Shown here piece by piece: positions 63,097 to 64,000 of a DNA stretch of 64,000 bases. The stretch is from Diplonema papillatum (Eukaryota > Euglenozoa > Diplonemea > Diplonemida > Diplonemidae). The stretch is from the NCBI GenBank assembly GCA_030068145.1, contig JAPJBO010000857.1, positions 34,538 to 98,537 on the forward strand, given 5' to 3'. A program made the translations under genes and the position numbers. Below the pieces are notes generated by a model that saw nothing but the letters and a program-made list of their open reading frames with translations, was not told the origin of the DNA and did not search any database. How positions within the stretch are numbered: position 1 is the first letter of the stretch; each line of letters begins with the position of its first letter.

Positions 63097-64000
63097 GGGG
63101 CTGGGCGTGCCGGACAAGAACTGACACCAAGCAAGGAAAACGTGTCAACTGGCGCTGTCCGGTGCGCCAACCCTACTACTGGCAAGCGAAATCGACGAGG
63201 GGAGGAAGTCAAGAGTGTAAACCAGTCAACCGCCGTGAATCAACCGACGCCAGCTGAAAGCGGCGACACGGAACTCGACAGGGCGGCTGCGATCTTGCGC
63301 GCGAAGCGGATACCGGTTGAGAAAGATGGTAACTGCCAATTTGCCGCGCTGCTGCGAAGTAGTAAGCTGAGTCTTTCGGCTACTTCCCTAAGGCAGAAGG
63401 TAACCTGGCAGCTGCGACACCACCCGCCTTCGGCGTTCCTCCCTACTGATTCGTCTCTATCTGAGTATCTTTCCACCGTAGCGCGGGACGGACACTACGG
63501 TGACCACCTCACGTTGCAAGCCGCAGCAGAAGTGCTGAAGGCAACTGTGTGGGTACTATCAACAACGAATTTGGCGCACCTCAGGTGCGAAGGAAGAGCT
63601 GGTAATTCGTCACGCATCATCACCGTGACGTACCGGCCGCAGCACTATGACGCGTTGCACGTACCGCATGAAACTCTGCAGCTGCTGTCGACCCTCGGCC
63701 CCGAGGTGTCACAGCTTCCCCTGAGTGAGATAGCAGCAGACAGTAAACCCAGACTCTCAGCCCGGAATACGATAGCGCCCCCTGGTCGCACAATAGTGCT
63801 AGCAACGGCAAACGTGGGTTCCATAAATGCGAGAAGTCGGACAGTGGCGACCCTCCCGGCGGACATCGTCGCTCTGCAAGAGACCAGGGCGGGCCCAGAG
63901 ACAAAAAGGACATGCGGGCTGTTTCTTGCGGCATACGGATGGGACTGTCACTGGGGCGAAGACGTGCCTGTTGTTGTGGGTGCGAACGGTATAGGACAAC
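63097..64000 (+). CDS. LINE family C ORF2, N-terminal part with no in-frame ATG
   Basis: The frame of ORF1 continues after its TAG with no further stop to the window end (301 codons). After a linker of 76 codons comes an OTU domain: KDGNCQFAALL (Asp codon 63325, Cys codon 63334), HYGDHLTLQAAAEVLKATVW and TYRPQHYDAL (His codon 63643). The endonuclease start follows: ATANVGSINAR, ADIVALQETRAG and LFLAAYGWDCHWGED, matching family B residue for residue at key places. There is no ATG in this frame anywhere in the visible part, so it cannot start independently at AUG here. Readthrough of the TAG, or a non-AUG start, is needed. RT and RNase H should lie beyond base 64000. Confidence 0.9.

Larger units (their letters stand above)
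61826..64000 (+). mobile_element. LINE family C, 5' part (runs off window)
   Basis: It starts right after a (CA)n tract with a 44-bp leader, then ORF1, a single TAG, a 76-codon open linker, and an ORF2 beginning with OTU and endonuclease domains. The protein sequences are clearly diverged from family B. The 3' end lies outside the window. Confidence 0.9.

Overview
This window looks like nuclear DNA of a eukaryotic protist with a large, repeat-rich genome. Two ordinary-looking host genes are recognisable. Both lie on the minus strand, and the reconstructed introns of one use GTATGT/GTGTGT/GTTTGT donors and AG acceptors. One pol III-type tRNA gene is intact. Everything else is mobile DNA, decayed mobile DNA, or minisatellites. 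An alveolate such as a chromerid alga would fit (OTU-bearing LINEs, a TTD14-like AAA/CYTH protein, a calcineurin-B-like EF-hand protein), but the sequence alone does not prove the lineage.

Layout. 1-1056 is a perfect 44-bp satellite whose single-copy relative sits at 6687-6732. 1057-8500 is low-information DNA with dispersed repeat fragments and a 14-bp array. 8967-9037 is tRNA-Gly(GCC). 9078-11660 and 15479-17615 hold arrays lying beside tRNA-like 3' ends, a 1.6-kb palindrome, and a 1-kb insertion flanked by an 18-bp target duplication. 12291-14780 encodes a near-complete hAT transposase. 20495-22139 is a pair of hAT elements separated and flanked by three copies of the same 8-bp target site. 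Two further hAT MITEs with perfect 8-bp duplications lie at 39564-40187 and 42995-43648. 25599-31033 is a candidate 5.4-kb TIR element with a 786-residue protein of unknown family. 32450-35622 contains foldback elements and a 39-copy 20-bp array. 35666-39195 is the EF-hand gene, whose introns are loaded with repeats. 41843-42946 is a 1.1-kb TA-flanked TIR element carrying one ORF. 47715-49108 is the TTD14-like gene.

The right-hand 11.5 kb (52562-64000) is a head-to-tail stack of non-LTR retrotransposons joined through (CA)n tracts: a truncated family-A copy, a complete family-B element (ORF1 plus a 1,893-residue OTU/endonuclease/RT/RNase H ORF2), another truncated family-A copy, and the 5' part of a family-C element. 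Each element starts directly after the (CA)n tail of the previous one, which suggests insertion into (AC)n. In both elements whose ORF1/ORF2 junction is visible, ORF1 and ORF2 share a reading frame and are separated by one stop codon (TGA or TAG) with an open linker. In family C no in-frame ATG exists from that stop to the window end, so ORF2 is probably made by stop-codon readthrough. This is the strongest candidate here for an undescribed mechanism.
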